From Nephrocerus scutellatus (Eukaryota > Arthropoda > Insecta > Diptera > Pipunculidae), in NCBI GenBank assembly GCA_947095585.1, contig OX352763.1, positions 103,457,908 to 103,521,907 of the forward strand: a stretch of 64,000 nucleotides of DNA, written 5' to 3'. The notes under the pieces are model-generated. The model made no database searches. It worked only from the letters and a program-made list of their open reading frames with translations, and was not told the DNA's origin. How positions within the stretch are numbered: position 1 is the first letter of the stretch; every line of letters begins with the position of its first letter. Shown here one piece after another: positions 43,235 to 53,837 of the stretch. The position numbers and the translations under genes were made by a program.

Positions 43235-43588
43235 GGGTCACCCGTGTGTGACAGGCAGCATTGGTACCTCGTAGTCACCAATCCTGGAATCCCGGACTGC
43301 GCCACGATCGACGTTTACGACTCCTTGGCTACGTCGCGGCGAGACGAAGTAGTTCAAATCGTGCGAGGATATGCCGTCCAGCAACACCTGACGAAGGGGC
43401 ACCAGCGAACCTGGCTAGAGTACCAGCAATGTTTCTTGAGCAATTATGTAAAAAACTCTACAACAGCCAAACCTGACCGACTGTGGGGTATTTCCCCTGG
43501 AAGCCGCGGAGAATATCCTGACATTGACCGAGTCCCCATTAAAAATTTAATAAAAAATTTAATGACAGATTCTAGATCAAGATTCTAA
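43235..43588 (+). pseudogene. ULP1-like (C48) cysteine-protease fragment
   Basis: The ORF reads RQHWYLVVTNPGIPDC then TIDVYDSLATSRRDEVVQIV. The H-W-x-L ... hydrophobic-Y-D-S-L arrangement is the His/Asp half of the active site of ULP1/SENP-type peptidases. The Gln-x(4-5)-Cys half that should follow is not visible; after about 20 further residues (LEYQQCFLSN) similarity is lost. Such domains occur in several eukaryotic transposons, but which element this belonged to is unknown. No start codon at a natural border. Confidence 0.5.
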
Positions 43589-43758
43589 ATTCTGAATCGG
43601 TTCACTTTTGTGTCATGTAGACGACAACTTGTGTACTCAAAACTACGTGAGATGTGAAAAAGTCTCATTTGTCATCATTAATGCACAACATTTTACGTTT
43701 TTTATTTTTTGTATTTTTTATAAATTCTTTATTTTATTATTATAGTTTAGAATAAGTC
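43589..43758. other. AT-rich spacer
   Basis: No feature recognised. Confidence 0.5.
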
Positions 43759-44115
43759 ATCAGCAAAAACAAACACTAATATCTTTTGTTGAGTTAAATT
43801 TTAATGCCTTATTTGGTTTCGGTGGTGCTCAGGGAAACGAGCGCAGAAACCAATTGTGGAATGAAGTATGCAGGGAATTAAATAGAAGTATGCTGGAGCC
43901 GCGATCCGTTGAGCAGTGGAAAAGGGTATTTAATTAAATTAAATAATATGACAACACATATAATTTTATATAATTTAGGCATGGCAGGACTTGAATAGGC
44001 AGGCTAAGAGGAAACTATTAAAATTGAGAGTGGCGAGAAACCGCACTGGAAGTATGGTTGTGGCCGAACACCTGTTTTTAAACGAAGAATTTATACGATC
44101 CCCCAATCGATGGTA
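43759..44115 (+). pseudogene. Myb/SANT-like (zeste-type) DNA-binding gene fragment
   Basis: Exon to 43926 reads HQQKQTLISFVELNFNALFG and QLWNEVCRELN, ending VEQWKR at a donor (AAAAGG|GTATTT). After an intron (acceptor TTTAG, about 43979) come AWQDLNRQAKRKLLKLRVAR and NRTG. This is the Myb-like module used by PIF/Harbinger partner proteins (LVxFxExN...W.xLxxxLN...SVxxWxxxWxDxxxxxKxKxxxxRxxxxxTG). It is probably the partner of the transposase remnant at 41990-42422, from an element broken up by Gypsy and ULP-like fragments. Confidence 0.72.
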
Positions 44116-44795
44116 AATCCTTTTTAAGTTTTTTTTTTCTCCATATTTTCCTAATTTTAAAAAGCCCAAGCGTAGCCCCAGAGATTCTATGGTGGTTCGA
44201 GTGGAGTGATTTTTCTTTGCTATGAGAATTAATGCAGCTCGTTAAGGATGCTGTGAAGGCATTTATGTGCAAATCTATCTCTTCACTTGATACGTTTCTA
44301 TAGGTAGGAGGGGTTTGGTTGCTTAGGATTGCGTGAAGAGACCGGTTGAAATTCAACCAGTTTGTGTCTTTGAAACACGTGAACTTTCTGGGCGAGATTG
44401 ATCATTTAGGGCTGGAGGAAGAGCAGGACCAATAGTGCATGGAATGTAGATCGAAACCAACGTTAAAGATTTCATTGATCCGGTGGGATGGAAGCTGTGG
44501 CTGAAATAATTTGGTTTTGGAAGTAAATTTGTGAGAAGTTTATTGAATTTTTTACGAGTATACCTGTGCCTCGGCCCGAGTTATTCTAATAAAATCGTAT
44601 TCTCGATTGAAGCCGCATTTAGAATTGTTATAAAAACAAACTCGCATTAACAAGGAAGTGAATAAATTGTGAATAAATAATTTAGAGTAAACTTTTCTTA
44701 AGATGGTCGGTGGTAAACCACCACCTAGTGTACCCCCAGACAAAACTTTGTCAAAATCATAACAAAACAGTAATTCGTTTAATTTACCTTCATCT
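44116..44795. other. Unassigned sequence
   Basis: Possible continuation of the Myb-like gene 3' of 44115, then AT-rich sequence. Minus-strand ORFs (44078-44356, 44552-45181) look incidental; the latter overlaps the Jockey ORF1 remnant in antisense. Confidence 0.4.
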
Positions 44796-45987
44796 TTGAT
44801 GAATAATGAAGATAAAGAAAAAATCTTAACAAATGTGGAGCTCTGGTCGCGACCAAACTCACGCACCGTTACAGTACCAATTATTAGAAATGAAATGGAG
44901 ACAGACGCCGACGGCGCTTCCCATAAAAGTGCAAGCGAGAAAGATTGGGACTCCAACGTGTTACATTTTGATAACTGCGTATTAATATGAAGTACCGTTG
45001 TAAATAATTCGAAGGCAGCCGTCACCGCGTCGGCAGCAACAAAAATAAATACTACTGTTTCCACATTAGGAAAAATTCTTGTGAATAACAAGGACATATT
45101 TACTAATATATTGGCCCGCAAACAGCGCCAATTTGCAATTAATAGGGTAGCAAAAAAAGTTGCCACTGAACCTACCAACAACTTTAACAGATTTCACCTG
45201 TTGGATACAGAAATAGAGGAAAAAAGTACTCCTGCTGGCAATTCATCATACGGTGGACAAGAAGCCATCATACATCATTCAACAAGCCATCATCAATGAA
45301 CAATAACCTGTGGTGCAGAAGAGCTGGTGCCTATTTTTGCGAGAGGAGTACCTTCTAAGCATCTGATGGAATTTTTTAGTGAATCTAAATACATTTCTAA
45401 CGAAATTAAATTCGAAACAAGAGGTTTTGGTAAGCTAAAAAATTTTGTAAATGATGTAGAGCTGCATAGCTATTTGTTAGAAGAGTTTAAAAAAAAAAAA
45501 AAAGCGAAATTGAGGCTTTTTCTTTTGCCCCTAAGGAAAAGAAGAAGTACAATGTCGTATTGAAAGGATGATTTCTCTCCCTCGGTAGCCCGGTCTGAGT
45601 TGGTCGGTTTGATGCCCTCGTTGAGGGTCTCAGTAAAAAAAATTTGAGACTAAGTGGTCCAGGGAAAATGAAATTCCCCTGGACATGTTTTTATGTGTAC
45701 AGGAGGATAGGGACCATCTACTTCGGATTAGGTCGCTGAAGTCCCTTCTCAGGCATAGGGTTAGATGGAACTCAGTGCAAAGCTCTGCTACTGAATAAAT
45801 ATACAGCGGTTTGGCCATGTAGCTGCATATTGTGCGTTCATGGCTAGATGCGTAAAGTGTCTTTAAAGTCACTAAACCGGAAAGTGTAGTTTGATCCAAA
45901 AATATGGTTCAATTGTGGCATCATGCGTCAACTGTGGAATGTCGGATCACCCAGCCAACTACAGGGGATGCCCTAAAAGATCTCTAT

Positions 45988-46021
<34 letters not shown>

Positions 46022-46200
46022 GGAAGCAGCTCCACGACCTGCAAAAAAAAAGTAATAACAATGCGGCTCTGAATAACCTGATATTCAGTCATGACTCCAA
46101 TAAATGGCCACAAGCTGATGCCGTAAAAGGCGGTAAAAGGCGGGCAAACCCCCTCCCGAGCTCCTCTGCTGGTGATGAAGTTGCGGATTTCATCAAAAAA
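44796..46200 (+). pseudogene. Jockey-clade non-LTR retrotransposon ORF1 remnant
   Basis: Frame pieces: VPIFARGVPSKHLMEFFSES, KFETRGFGKLKNFVNDVELH and YLLEEFKKKKKAK; after shifts ARSELVGLMP and AKLCY...QRFGHVAAYC; then FMARCVKCL and SCVNCGMSDHPANYRGCPK. This is the pre-zinc domain and CCHC zinc knuckles (C-x2-C-x4-H-x4/5-C) of a Jockey-type ORF1, a nucleic-acid chaperone. A 26-base A run (about 45991-46016) interrupts just after the last knuckle, followed by more lysine-rich ORF1 sequence. Many stops; no ORF2 follows. Confidence 0.8.
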
Positions 46201-46294
46201 ATTTTGGTTTGCCAATCGGGCAATCAATATCCAAAATAAGGTCCTTCTGATTTGCGACGACATTGATGGGAATATTATACTGTTGGAAAAAAAA

Positions 46295-46686
46295 AGTTGC
46301 TGATGTTGCAGAAGGAGTTGCAAGAGATGGATGAAGCCATTGTGGGAGTCCAGAAACTTAATTTTGCTGATGTGTGCTTGATCCCAAAATTTTCTAGTAA
46401 CAATGCTTATCCGATTGATAAGTGGCTTCACGACTTCGAAAATGCCATCAAAATAAATGCACAGAACGACCATTTCCGCTACGTGTGTATGCGGCGTCTA
46501 TTAACGGGAACAGCAGCCATCTTCTTACGAACATACGAAGGAATTGAAAGAGGACCTCAACAGACAGACCGAGAACTTTACATACGCCATCGATTGCCGA
46601 ATGAGAGCATCCACTCGTATTTGTTATCTATGAAAGAAATTGCTGTTCAGGCTAACCTCGCTGAAGAAAAGATCAGCAATGCAGTT
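46295..46686 (+). pseudogene. Ty3/Gypsy gag remnant 2, upstream part
   Basis: The ORF reads LNFADVCLIPKFSSNNAYP then IDKWLHDFENAIKINAQND, MRRLLTGTAAIFLRTYEG, ESIHSYLLSMKEIAVQANL and EEKIS: a Gypsy (mdg3-like) capsid domain. It is interrupted at 46687 by a solo LTR; the remainder resumes at 47487. Confidence 0.8.
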
Positions 46687-47486
46687 TGTTCGGTCAACAA
46701 CCGTTGACCTTGATTCATGGCAATAAGATGGCATTCCACACCACCAGTCGCACAAAGTTGCAGTACATTCCGACTGCATACGATTCATATTGCAATCACT
46801 TTGTTGCCTGCCGAATGATGACCACAACACATATTATCATTTCGCTGACGACGCACACTGCGACGTTCACTGCTTGTGCGGCTCATCGTCGTCCACTCAT
46901 CGACTGGGCACTGTGTGCGGACACCCGATACCTCGCTCCGTTGCGATGTAGACGGATCGCCTATTTGCTTAGCAAATAAATATACAGCAACGACGAGCAG
47001 CAGCAACATTGTTAACTCTACGTACATCAGAATGTCTTATCGACTGCGGATTATTATCGCAGTTGCCGGCGTAGGCACCTTTCTCATCGTATACAGCTGG
47101 ATAGCCAAGGCATGGGCCTGGTATCAGCTACTCGACGCTCTACACATTTGGAATGTGTGATGACGCAGCAACTTGGAGTCACAGGCGATGGTGGTGGTGG
47201 AGGGACTCGTATGGCGAGGCGAGTTTTCTTGCGGCAGTCGGCTGCACACCAATTAGCAGTTCTTCAGGAACAGTTCACCCGAATACTTCAGCATTCGTTC
47301 GGCGCGACTACAACTTAGTAATTATAGTGATAAATTGTTAGCCTTTCTTGCACTTAGAATAAATAGATCTTTTTTAGTGAATAAGTTTTAACCCATAAAC
47401 ATAAGAAATAAATTAAACTCAAATCAACCGATCGTGTTCTTATTTCCGACCACCCCCCTGACTTTCGGAAGTATTAATCCCCGACA
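46687..47486 (+). mobile_element. Solo LTR of 800 bp with 5-bp target duplication
   Basis: Begins TGTTCGGTCAACA and ends AATCCCCGACA (TG...CA). Flanked by CAGTT at 46682-46686 and 47487-47491. The gag reading on the two sides (EEKIS and VIDGLRDNTAYA) is continuous once the insert and one CAGTT are removed. ORFs inside (46686-47341) are by-products. Confidence 0.9.
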
Positions 47487-47998
47487 CAGTTATCGATGGA
47501 CTTCGTGATAATACCGCCTACGCATTTTTTTATAAACACTTCTTGAACTCCAAGATCTTATACTGAAATACGAAAAAAAACGAGTGACCGCCCCATAAGA
47601 AATACACCCCAACGGATCGTCAGTTCATCACCGGCTGACGCGAGATGTTTCAACTTCTCTAAATTTGGTCACATCGCCTGTCAATGCAAATAGCCCAAGC
47701 GATTTCCGGGATCTAGCTTCAGATGTGGCAGTAAGAATTACATCTTTATGAACTGTAAGCAGCCACAGTGAAAGTTGGTAACCAAAACCCAGTCAGCTTT
47801 ATCAGCCAACAATTTTTGCCATTTAATTTGTCAAGCGATCATCAAGTAATGTCCGAATTCCATAGCCTCGGAGGTTTAAGGTTGATAACTTACGGTAAAA
47901 TTGATAGTATGATTTTGCTCCACAACCGAACTAACACTGTCTCTTTATATAGTGTCGGAAGGTCTTTTGCCGAAACCTCTCTTGTTGGGTCGTGACAA
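47487..47998 (+). pseudogene. Ty3/Gypsy gag remnant 2, downstream part, and protease edge
   Basis: VIDGLRDNTAYAFFYKHF is followed by two zinc knuckles in shifted frame (ARCFNFSKFGHIACQCK, with one Cys replaced by Phe, and FRCGSKNYIFMNCKQP). Then comes LPFNLSSDHQVMSEFHSLGG and SVGRSFAETSLVGS, resembling the end of a Gypsy protease leading to the LLGRDFL motif. Decayed. Confidence 0.72.
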
Positions 47999-48142
47999 AT
48001 TTAATATAAAATTGTTTATGTGTTCTGACTTGACTTAAGTCAAGCTAAATTTGATCGTTTTTATGGACTAAGTTGTTAGATTCTTAAAATAAAATTAAAA
48101 ATCGTAATTTAATAAATGTTTGCTAGTGATTATACATATGTG

Positions 48143-48211
48143 GGCGCCGTGGCTCAATGGAAATGCGCATGGCTATTGAGCAGGAGATTCGTGGTTCAGA
48201 TCCCAGTAGGT
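48143..48211 (+). mobile_element. tRNA-derived SINE-like element, copy 2 (head)
   Basis: GGCGCCGTGGCTCAATGG (A box), then GCATGGCTATTGAGCAGGAG and GTGGTTCAGATCCCAGTAGG (B box, one substitution). Closely similar to the SINE head at 38988 but more diverged. The sequence after 48211 (GGTTAGGTTTCGGTGGCAGC...) is different, so the body may belong to another repeat or another subfamily. Confidence 0.65.
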
Positions 48212-48965
48212 TTGGCAAGGTTAGGTTTCGGTGGCAGCTAATGCTCACTTAGACCATTCGCGATCCTTTGTGTAACCACAGGATCTCATACCTTTCCCCT
48301 TTTCAGAAGATCCATTCAGAGCTTGTAACGTCCACAAGTAGTTTGCAGGCGTTCCAGATTAATGACATTTAATGACGAAATGCAACCGACATAAGTTGTC
48401 GCAAAATGCAACACGTCTGACTGCATTTACTTAAAGTAAAACCGGTTTGTCCTTGTTGGTAGCTTCCGATTGGATAATTCTGATCGGATGATCTGCTGCA
48501 ACTAATATTGCGCGTCGAAGGAAGGGAGATATGGTGGAGAGAGAGAAATGGTTGGATTCAGTCTGGGCAGAACACGAACGGAGGCAGTCGAATTTGAAGT
48601 CAAGTCGCGAATGGTCTTAGACTCTCGCATTACATACCTATGCATTTACAAAGAAAATTACATACATATTTAACGATTGTAAAGTGAATTAATTTAAATT
48701 AAATGTGGTATTGCTTGATTGGTTAAATGTGACTCAAGATTTGATTTTATTTTCCTTTCTAAGTAAAATTCACGATTGTGAGTTAGGGACATTGTATTAA
48801 AGAGAAGTGAAAACTCCCATGCAAAAAAAAAAAAATTAATAAATAAATTCCGCGAAAACGCCATTTGCCAATTAATTACCGAAACGTAATATTCTTGGAA
48901 GAAAGAACAGCAGAAAAAGAAAATGGGTGTCGCTTTTCCAATATAAGTAAATGAACGCGGTTAAT
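48212..48965. other. Unassigned sequence after SINE copy 2
   Basis: Begins with AGGTTAGGTTTCGGTGGCAG and CACTTAGACCATTCGCGATCC, loosely like repeat tails elsewhere in the window. No ORF. AT-rich toward the solo LTR. Confidence 0.4.
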
Positions 48966-49608
48966 TGTTAACATAGAAAATAGCACCATACAAACCACTT
49001 AAATCATATGAAATATTCCATATTTCATCATTTATTCATAATTGTAATTGCGTGATCCAACTTATATTACTTATATTAATCATCATATATCCAAAGCACG
49101 CACCCCTTAAATCTGAACATTCATATCTTGTTTACCACTATAATATTCAAGGCCAATCTTATCTTGGAATGCGAATTCTGTCAACATGTTTACATCTTCA
49201 ATTCAAGGCCAATCCTATAATCAAAACACCAGATGGTCAATTACGACGAATATATTCAATACACTTTTTAATATTCATTCAAGGCCAAAAGTAAAGACAA
49301 TAACATGTTTACTCCTTCAAAGACGTAAACAAGTTCAAAGTCCAAAACTATTTCAGAACCAAAAACACAAGTTGGATCACTCAACGAATAGTATATAAGA
49401 CAACAGTTTAGAATAAGAGATGATCAGTATTCTTTAATATTCAATCTAGTATTGTTGTGGAGTATTGTTAATTAGCATTTGTTTTATAACTTGTATTACA
49501 TTGAAGTCTATGATTAAGACAATAATTTTCAAAGTGTTTTTTTATAAATAAATAATAAAGAATAAATTCTTTTTTAAAATTCATAAAATACGCTTGAAAA
49601 CATAATTG
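48966..49608 (+). mobile_element. Solo LTR (family S), second copy
   Basis: Begins TGTTAACATAG and ends ACATAATTG, flanked by TTAAT at 48961-48965 and 49609-49613. Shares with 21603-22441 the TCTTGTTTACC and AACATGTTTAC motifs, AAGTTCAAAGTCC, and a TATA-like AGTATATAAGACAAC at about the same place. About 200 bp shorter than the first copy. Confidence 0.65.
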
Positions 49609-50121
49609 TTAATCTCGAATACAGTTATCTAGTTGCAGCAAAATCTAGAAGCATTTTTTTTTGTACAGTTGGGGTTCGAGTTAGAACACGCGAGTTCGAG
49701 TTACCCGAGTGAAAAGAAAAATGTGTCCTTCTGAACACATTCGATGTCGCAACGGGTAAAAGATCCAAAGTTATCCCATGATTTCAATTCTCTTTATACC
49801 AAATAATGTATTTACTTGTACAGAATTTCGAATCGGATTGTGCATAATGTTTGATAGACAATTTTGTCGCTTTATTTATTTCACACAACAAAAGGTGTTA
49901 GCAACAGAATGACAACTCTTCAAGAAAAAATTATATTAATTGCTTGCACTAGATATTTTATCAAAAGCCAGTTATATCGCGGATGGAGGCACATCAAAGG
50001 CGAATTATTCGAATGAGGAAACGATTAATTCAAAAACAGCGCAAATCTTACCTGTCCGTGTGAAGAAGATGATGACCAACAGTTTGATCGCCCATATTCC
50101 TCGAAGAATCGAGCGCAAAAT
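49609..50121. other. Unassigned, with a possible 5' end of Harbinger 4
   Basis: At about 49985-50050 the frame GGTSKANY and, in another frame, MEAHQRRIIRMRKRLIQKQ resembles the basic N-terminus of PIF/Harbinger transposases. The remainder has no features. Confidence 0.4.
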
Positions 50122-51099
50122 ATGTTGAAGCAAAGAAGCAGACACCGGTGGAAAAAAATTGTGAAAAGTAATAGTTTCGACGACCAAATGGTTGACAATT
50201 TTAGAATGAACAAAGATGCATTCATATATATTTGCAAAGCAGTTTCACCAGTCCTGGCACCTCATCCATCCCCTGTACGTCAAGCTATACCTGTGGATAT
50301 GAAAATCGCGATAGACTTGTACAAGGAAGCGTCGTGTTTTAAATACCGGGTAGTGGGCAATCAGTTCGGTGTTCATAAAAGCACATTAAAGAAATGCTTG
50401 TATGAATTTTGCCGGGCGATGGTATCAGTATTGTTGAACTAAGATATAAGAATGCCTAACGAGAACGGGTGGCCATTCGTATTGCAAGCGATTGTTGATT
50501 TTCAAATTATATGTAAGAGTTGTCAAATTGGTAAAGGATTAAATTTAATTTTTGTATAAATACTTACATATTTTTGGCTTATGTTTCTGGATATAACTTG
50601 CAAACACCCTGTCTGTAGTCATGATGCAACTGTTCTTAAAGATTCTTTCCTGTGCAGGAATATTGAAAATATTACAATGGTGAGAACTATAGTTTTGAAA
50701 TAAAAGAACCATAAGCTAAACTTAAATTTTCTGTTAGCCCTAAGCCTAGCTATTAACGGAAGGGAAATCACTGCATTTTTTATCGGCGATCCAGCTTACT
50801 ATTATCATGGTTATTGAAAGGATATTTGGGAGTTTTGTCGGCAGAGAAAGATTCTTTTAATGCATATCTAAACAAATGCAGAATAGTGGTTGAAAATGCA
50901 TCGACTGAAGGGAAGATTGCTGCAAAAAAAAATCGATATTGATGTCAAGTTCGTTCCCAATGTGGTTGCAACCTGCTGTATCTTGCAGAATATTTTAGAA
51001 AAGAGAAAAACTTGGAATGAGGGTGTGAGAGATTATTCTACTGGTCTGTTGGAGCAGCCTTCTTCAGTTCATCAAATGTCTTCCTTGGAAGGTGATTAA
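50122..51099 (+). pseudogene. PIF/Harbinger transposase remnant 4
   Basis: Blocks: DDQMVDNFRMNKDAFIYICK, IPVDMKIAIDLYKEASCFKY and RVVGNQFGVHKSTLKKCLYE; NENGWPFVLQAIVDFQI; FLDITCKHPVCSHDATVLKD (second Asp); GDPAYY; CRIVVENA; then FVPNVVATCCILQNILEKR. The first-Asp motif is lost in a deletion after codon 106. Stops and shifts are present. Inactive. Confidence 0.82.
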
Positions 51100-51315
51100 T
51101 AATCTCTCACACCCTCACTCCAAGTTGCCAAAAGCTGAATCGACAAAATCAGCAGCCAAGCAGAGCCAAGAACTGAAGCAGGAATTTACTCAGCAAACCG
51201 CACAAACCGGTTTGACTATATTTTGAAACTTACATTTCAAATTTCAAATAATCTAATAGTCTTACAGCCTAAAAGTATGCTACATAAAAGTACTTGTTTT
51301 TAGTATGCAGTATGT
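51100..51315. other. Unassigned spacer
   Basis: Includes AATCTCTCACACCCTCACTC, the inverted form of a segment of the preceding transposase remnant (about 51013-51035), so a small inverted repeat exists here. No gene. Confidence 0.4.
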
Positions 51316-51825
51316 GCATTGTATCTTAGGATTCGAATTCTATTATATGCGCTACTAATTATTTTTCGTACCAATAAGTTAAATACACTATTACCACAAG
51401 TAAGGAGTAAAAGAGAACTAATGGGTGGGCTAGGTACCGCTGTCAAGTTCATTACGGGTAACATGGGCGCAAACGATGTAGAAAACCATAACAAACATAT
51501 AGAAAGACACTCACTTCTCAAGAAACTGAATTTCGAAATAATCGAAATAATGCTAAACAAACAAATGCTTCAGAGATTTGAGAACATGACACACCACATC
51601 AACCAACAAAAAAGTAATATTGAATTTTTTCTTAACAGACTTAATGATGAAAATAATTAACCGCATCCACACAAATGAAGAGATTATCCTTCGTACGCAA
51701 TATCTTAAACAGATAAATTATAATATAGATTTATTTAATAATCACATAACAAATAAAGCCGAATCAATCGTAATGGCTAAAGTAAACATAATTCCCAAAC
51801 GTTTAAGTCGTGAGACGTAAGAAAC
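51316..51825 (+). pseudogene. Errantivirus-like envelope gene remnant
   Basis: A frame of 113 codons has a dibasic, furin-type cleavage motif (RSKR) followed by a glycine-rich hydrophobic stretch and an N-asp-type motif, the layout seen after the cleavage site of insect endogenous retrovirus (errantivirus) Env proteins. A stop at 51660 and a frame change interrupt it; a second ORF (51620-51820) appears to continue the ectodomain. The N-terminal part and any membrane anchor are absent or unrecognised. It is a decayed copy directly followed by LTR-type sequence. Confidence 0.6.
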
Positions 51826-52287
51826 TAACAAGACCGTTAGACCGTGCCAGGCAACCGGAAATTGCATCACTGAACGCATAGGTATAAAAGTAGTAATAGA
51901 GCGACAACAAAGACCGAAAAGAAGCGCTCAGAGTGGACTTAGCCTCAAACGCTTTGGATGGATTAAATCCCATCTATGCTCCGGTTACTATCATTAAAAA
52001 TTAAGAACTTGCAACAGAGATGTAATTATAATGTATTTGAAAAATAGCTTGTCATAGAAACGAGCTGAATTAATCAAATGTCACCTTACTTCAATGCTTT
52101 ATGTTTGACAGATATCAGAGCACGTTGCAAGGGTATTTTTGCTCTCTCTCTGATTTGGACTTACCTCGAAACAACATGTAATAATGTCGTGTCTATATTA
52201 AATATTAAAATGTAAAAGAATTATAACAAATAAATAAATCGTAAATATATCTATAAAGATATTTGTGTTACTTAAATATATAACAAG

Positions 52288-52305
52288 TGGCGACGAGGAT
52301 GGGAT
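52288..52305 (+). promoter_or_regulatory. tRNA-Ser-type primer-binding site, copy 1
   Basis: TGGCGACGAGGATGGGAT is complementary, as I recall that tRNA, to the 3' end of insect tRNA-Ser(GCU) including CCA. It marks the end of the LTR just upstream. Confidence 0.7.
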
Positions 52306-53035
52306 TTGGATGTGCAAAATAAATCCAAATTACTTTTCTAACCTATAAGTACATGTGTTGTGTTGCTGCACAGAATTGCACGGGAATGTATTAATTTTCG
52401 GTTTAAGATTACAAAATACATTTTTGTACAATCCGAAATACATTGCTGCTACTTAAACAGATAAATTATAATATAGATTTATTTAATAATCACATAACAA
52501 ATAAAGCCGAATCAATCGTAATGGTTAAAGTAAACATAATTCCCAAACGTTTAAGTCGTGAGACGTAAGAAACTAACAAGACCGTTAGACCGTGCCAGGC
52601 AACCGGAAATTGCATCACTGAACGCATAGGTATAAAAGTAGTAATAGAGCGACAACAAAGACCGAAAAGAAGCGCTCAGAGTGGACTTAGCCTCAAACGC
52701 TTTGGATGGATTAAATCCCATCTATGCTCCGGTTACTATCATTAAAAATTAAGAACTTGCAACAGAGATGTAATTATAATGTATTTGAAAAATAGCTTGT
52801 CATAGAAACGAGCTGAATTAATCAAATGTCACCTTACTTCAATGCTTTATGTTTGACAGATATCAGAGCACGTTGCAAGGGTATTTTTGCTCTCTCTCTG
52901 ATTTGGACTTACCTCGAAACAACATGTAATAATGTCGTGTCTATATTAAATATTAAAATGTAAAAGAATTATAACAAATAAATAAATCGTAAATATATCT
53001 ATAAAGATATTTGTGTTACTTAAATATATAACAAG

Positions 53036-53053
53036 TGGCGACGAGGATGGGAT
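53036..53053 (+). promoter_or_regulatory. tRNA-Ser-type primer-binding site, copy 2
   Basis: Identical to 52288-52305 in the second 748-bp unit. Confidence 0.7.
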
Positions 53054-53252
53054 TTGGATGTGCAAAATAAATCCAAATTACTTTTCTAACCTATAAGTAC
53101 ATGTGTTGTGTTGCTGCACAGAATTGCACGGGAATGTATTAATTTTCGGTTTAAGATTACAAAATACATTTTTGTACAATCCGAAATACATTGCTGCTAC
53201 GGTAAATACATTAATTTTATTTACATACTAAAATAAATGATGTCTACCCTAC

Positions 53253-53510
53253 AATTGTCACCGTTTGCTATAGAACCATTTAACAAAAATCGCAAGCTTC
53301 TGCGTGCAGCTCCAACGACATCAGCAGAGCTTTTATATCCTCTTGTAGAGAGAGCTTGGGAGGTAGAAAGTTTCCACGACACCCTGCGGATCATTACTGA
53401 ACAGTGCGTTGAATTCCGGTCACCACGGCATCTGCTGTTTATCGATTTAACGGAGCGTAGCATCTGCTTTTCGCTGGTCAGCACTTGGACGTAACGCAGA
53501 CGACTTACTT
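53253..53510 (+). pseudogene. LINE reverse transcriptase fragment with internal deletion
   Basis: RAAPTTSAELLYPLVERAWE then, directly fused, HDTLRIITEQCVEFRSPRHL and LFIDLTERS. In intact LINE RTs these two blocks (helix preceding the WxxxxIxPxPKKG motif, and 'xTLRxIxEQxxEFxxxLxxxFIDFxxAFDS') are separated by about 60 residues, so roughly 180 bp are missing. The catalytic YADD is not present. Confidence 0.75.
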
Positions 53511-53837
53511 CGATCCCGCTGGACCAAGGCATCAAAACCACAGGACACACTACGTAACATGTAAGACTTCCAATTATTTCATAATCGATTTTCATTTGTT
53601 TCAAAAGAAGGAAATAAAACATTGAATTCAGAGTTGGTAACCAAAAATAAATCTTTTATTGTTTCGACCCTTTATAACAACGAACCCCGGTTACACTGAG
53701 GATACCCCGGCTGGGAAAAACCTCGTTACAACTATACAATTCCGCAGCTCCACTTCAACAAAAACTTCCGATTACCATCCCCTCCAGGTCTTCTTGGGAG
53801 GAAGGTATCTACTTGGAAAAAGAAGGAATTCATTTAT

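Larger units (their letters stand above)
51704..53199 (+). repeat. 748-bp env-end/LTR/leader unit in tandem duplicate
   Basis: 51704-52451 is repeated almost exactly at 52452-53199. Each copy holds the last codons of the env remnant, an LTR-like stretch (TATAAAAGTAGT at about 51892 and 52640; AATAAATAAATCG before the end) and a primer-binding site with its leader. The order env-LTR-leader is what a tandem provirus junction looks like: the 3' LTR of one copy followed by the leader of the next. I saw about one difference in 748 bp (51777 C, 52525 T), so the duplication is recent. Confidence 0.85.

Noticed and set aside
44552..45181. 209-codon minus-strand ORF
   Set aside because: It overlaps recognisable Jockey ORF1 coding on the opposite strand and has no domain of its own.
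46686..47341. Three overlapping ORFs of 62-97 codons
   Set aside because: They fall inside an 800-bp LTR bounded by a 5-bp duplication, and no domain is seen.
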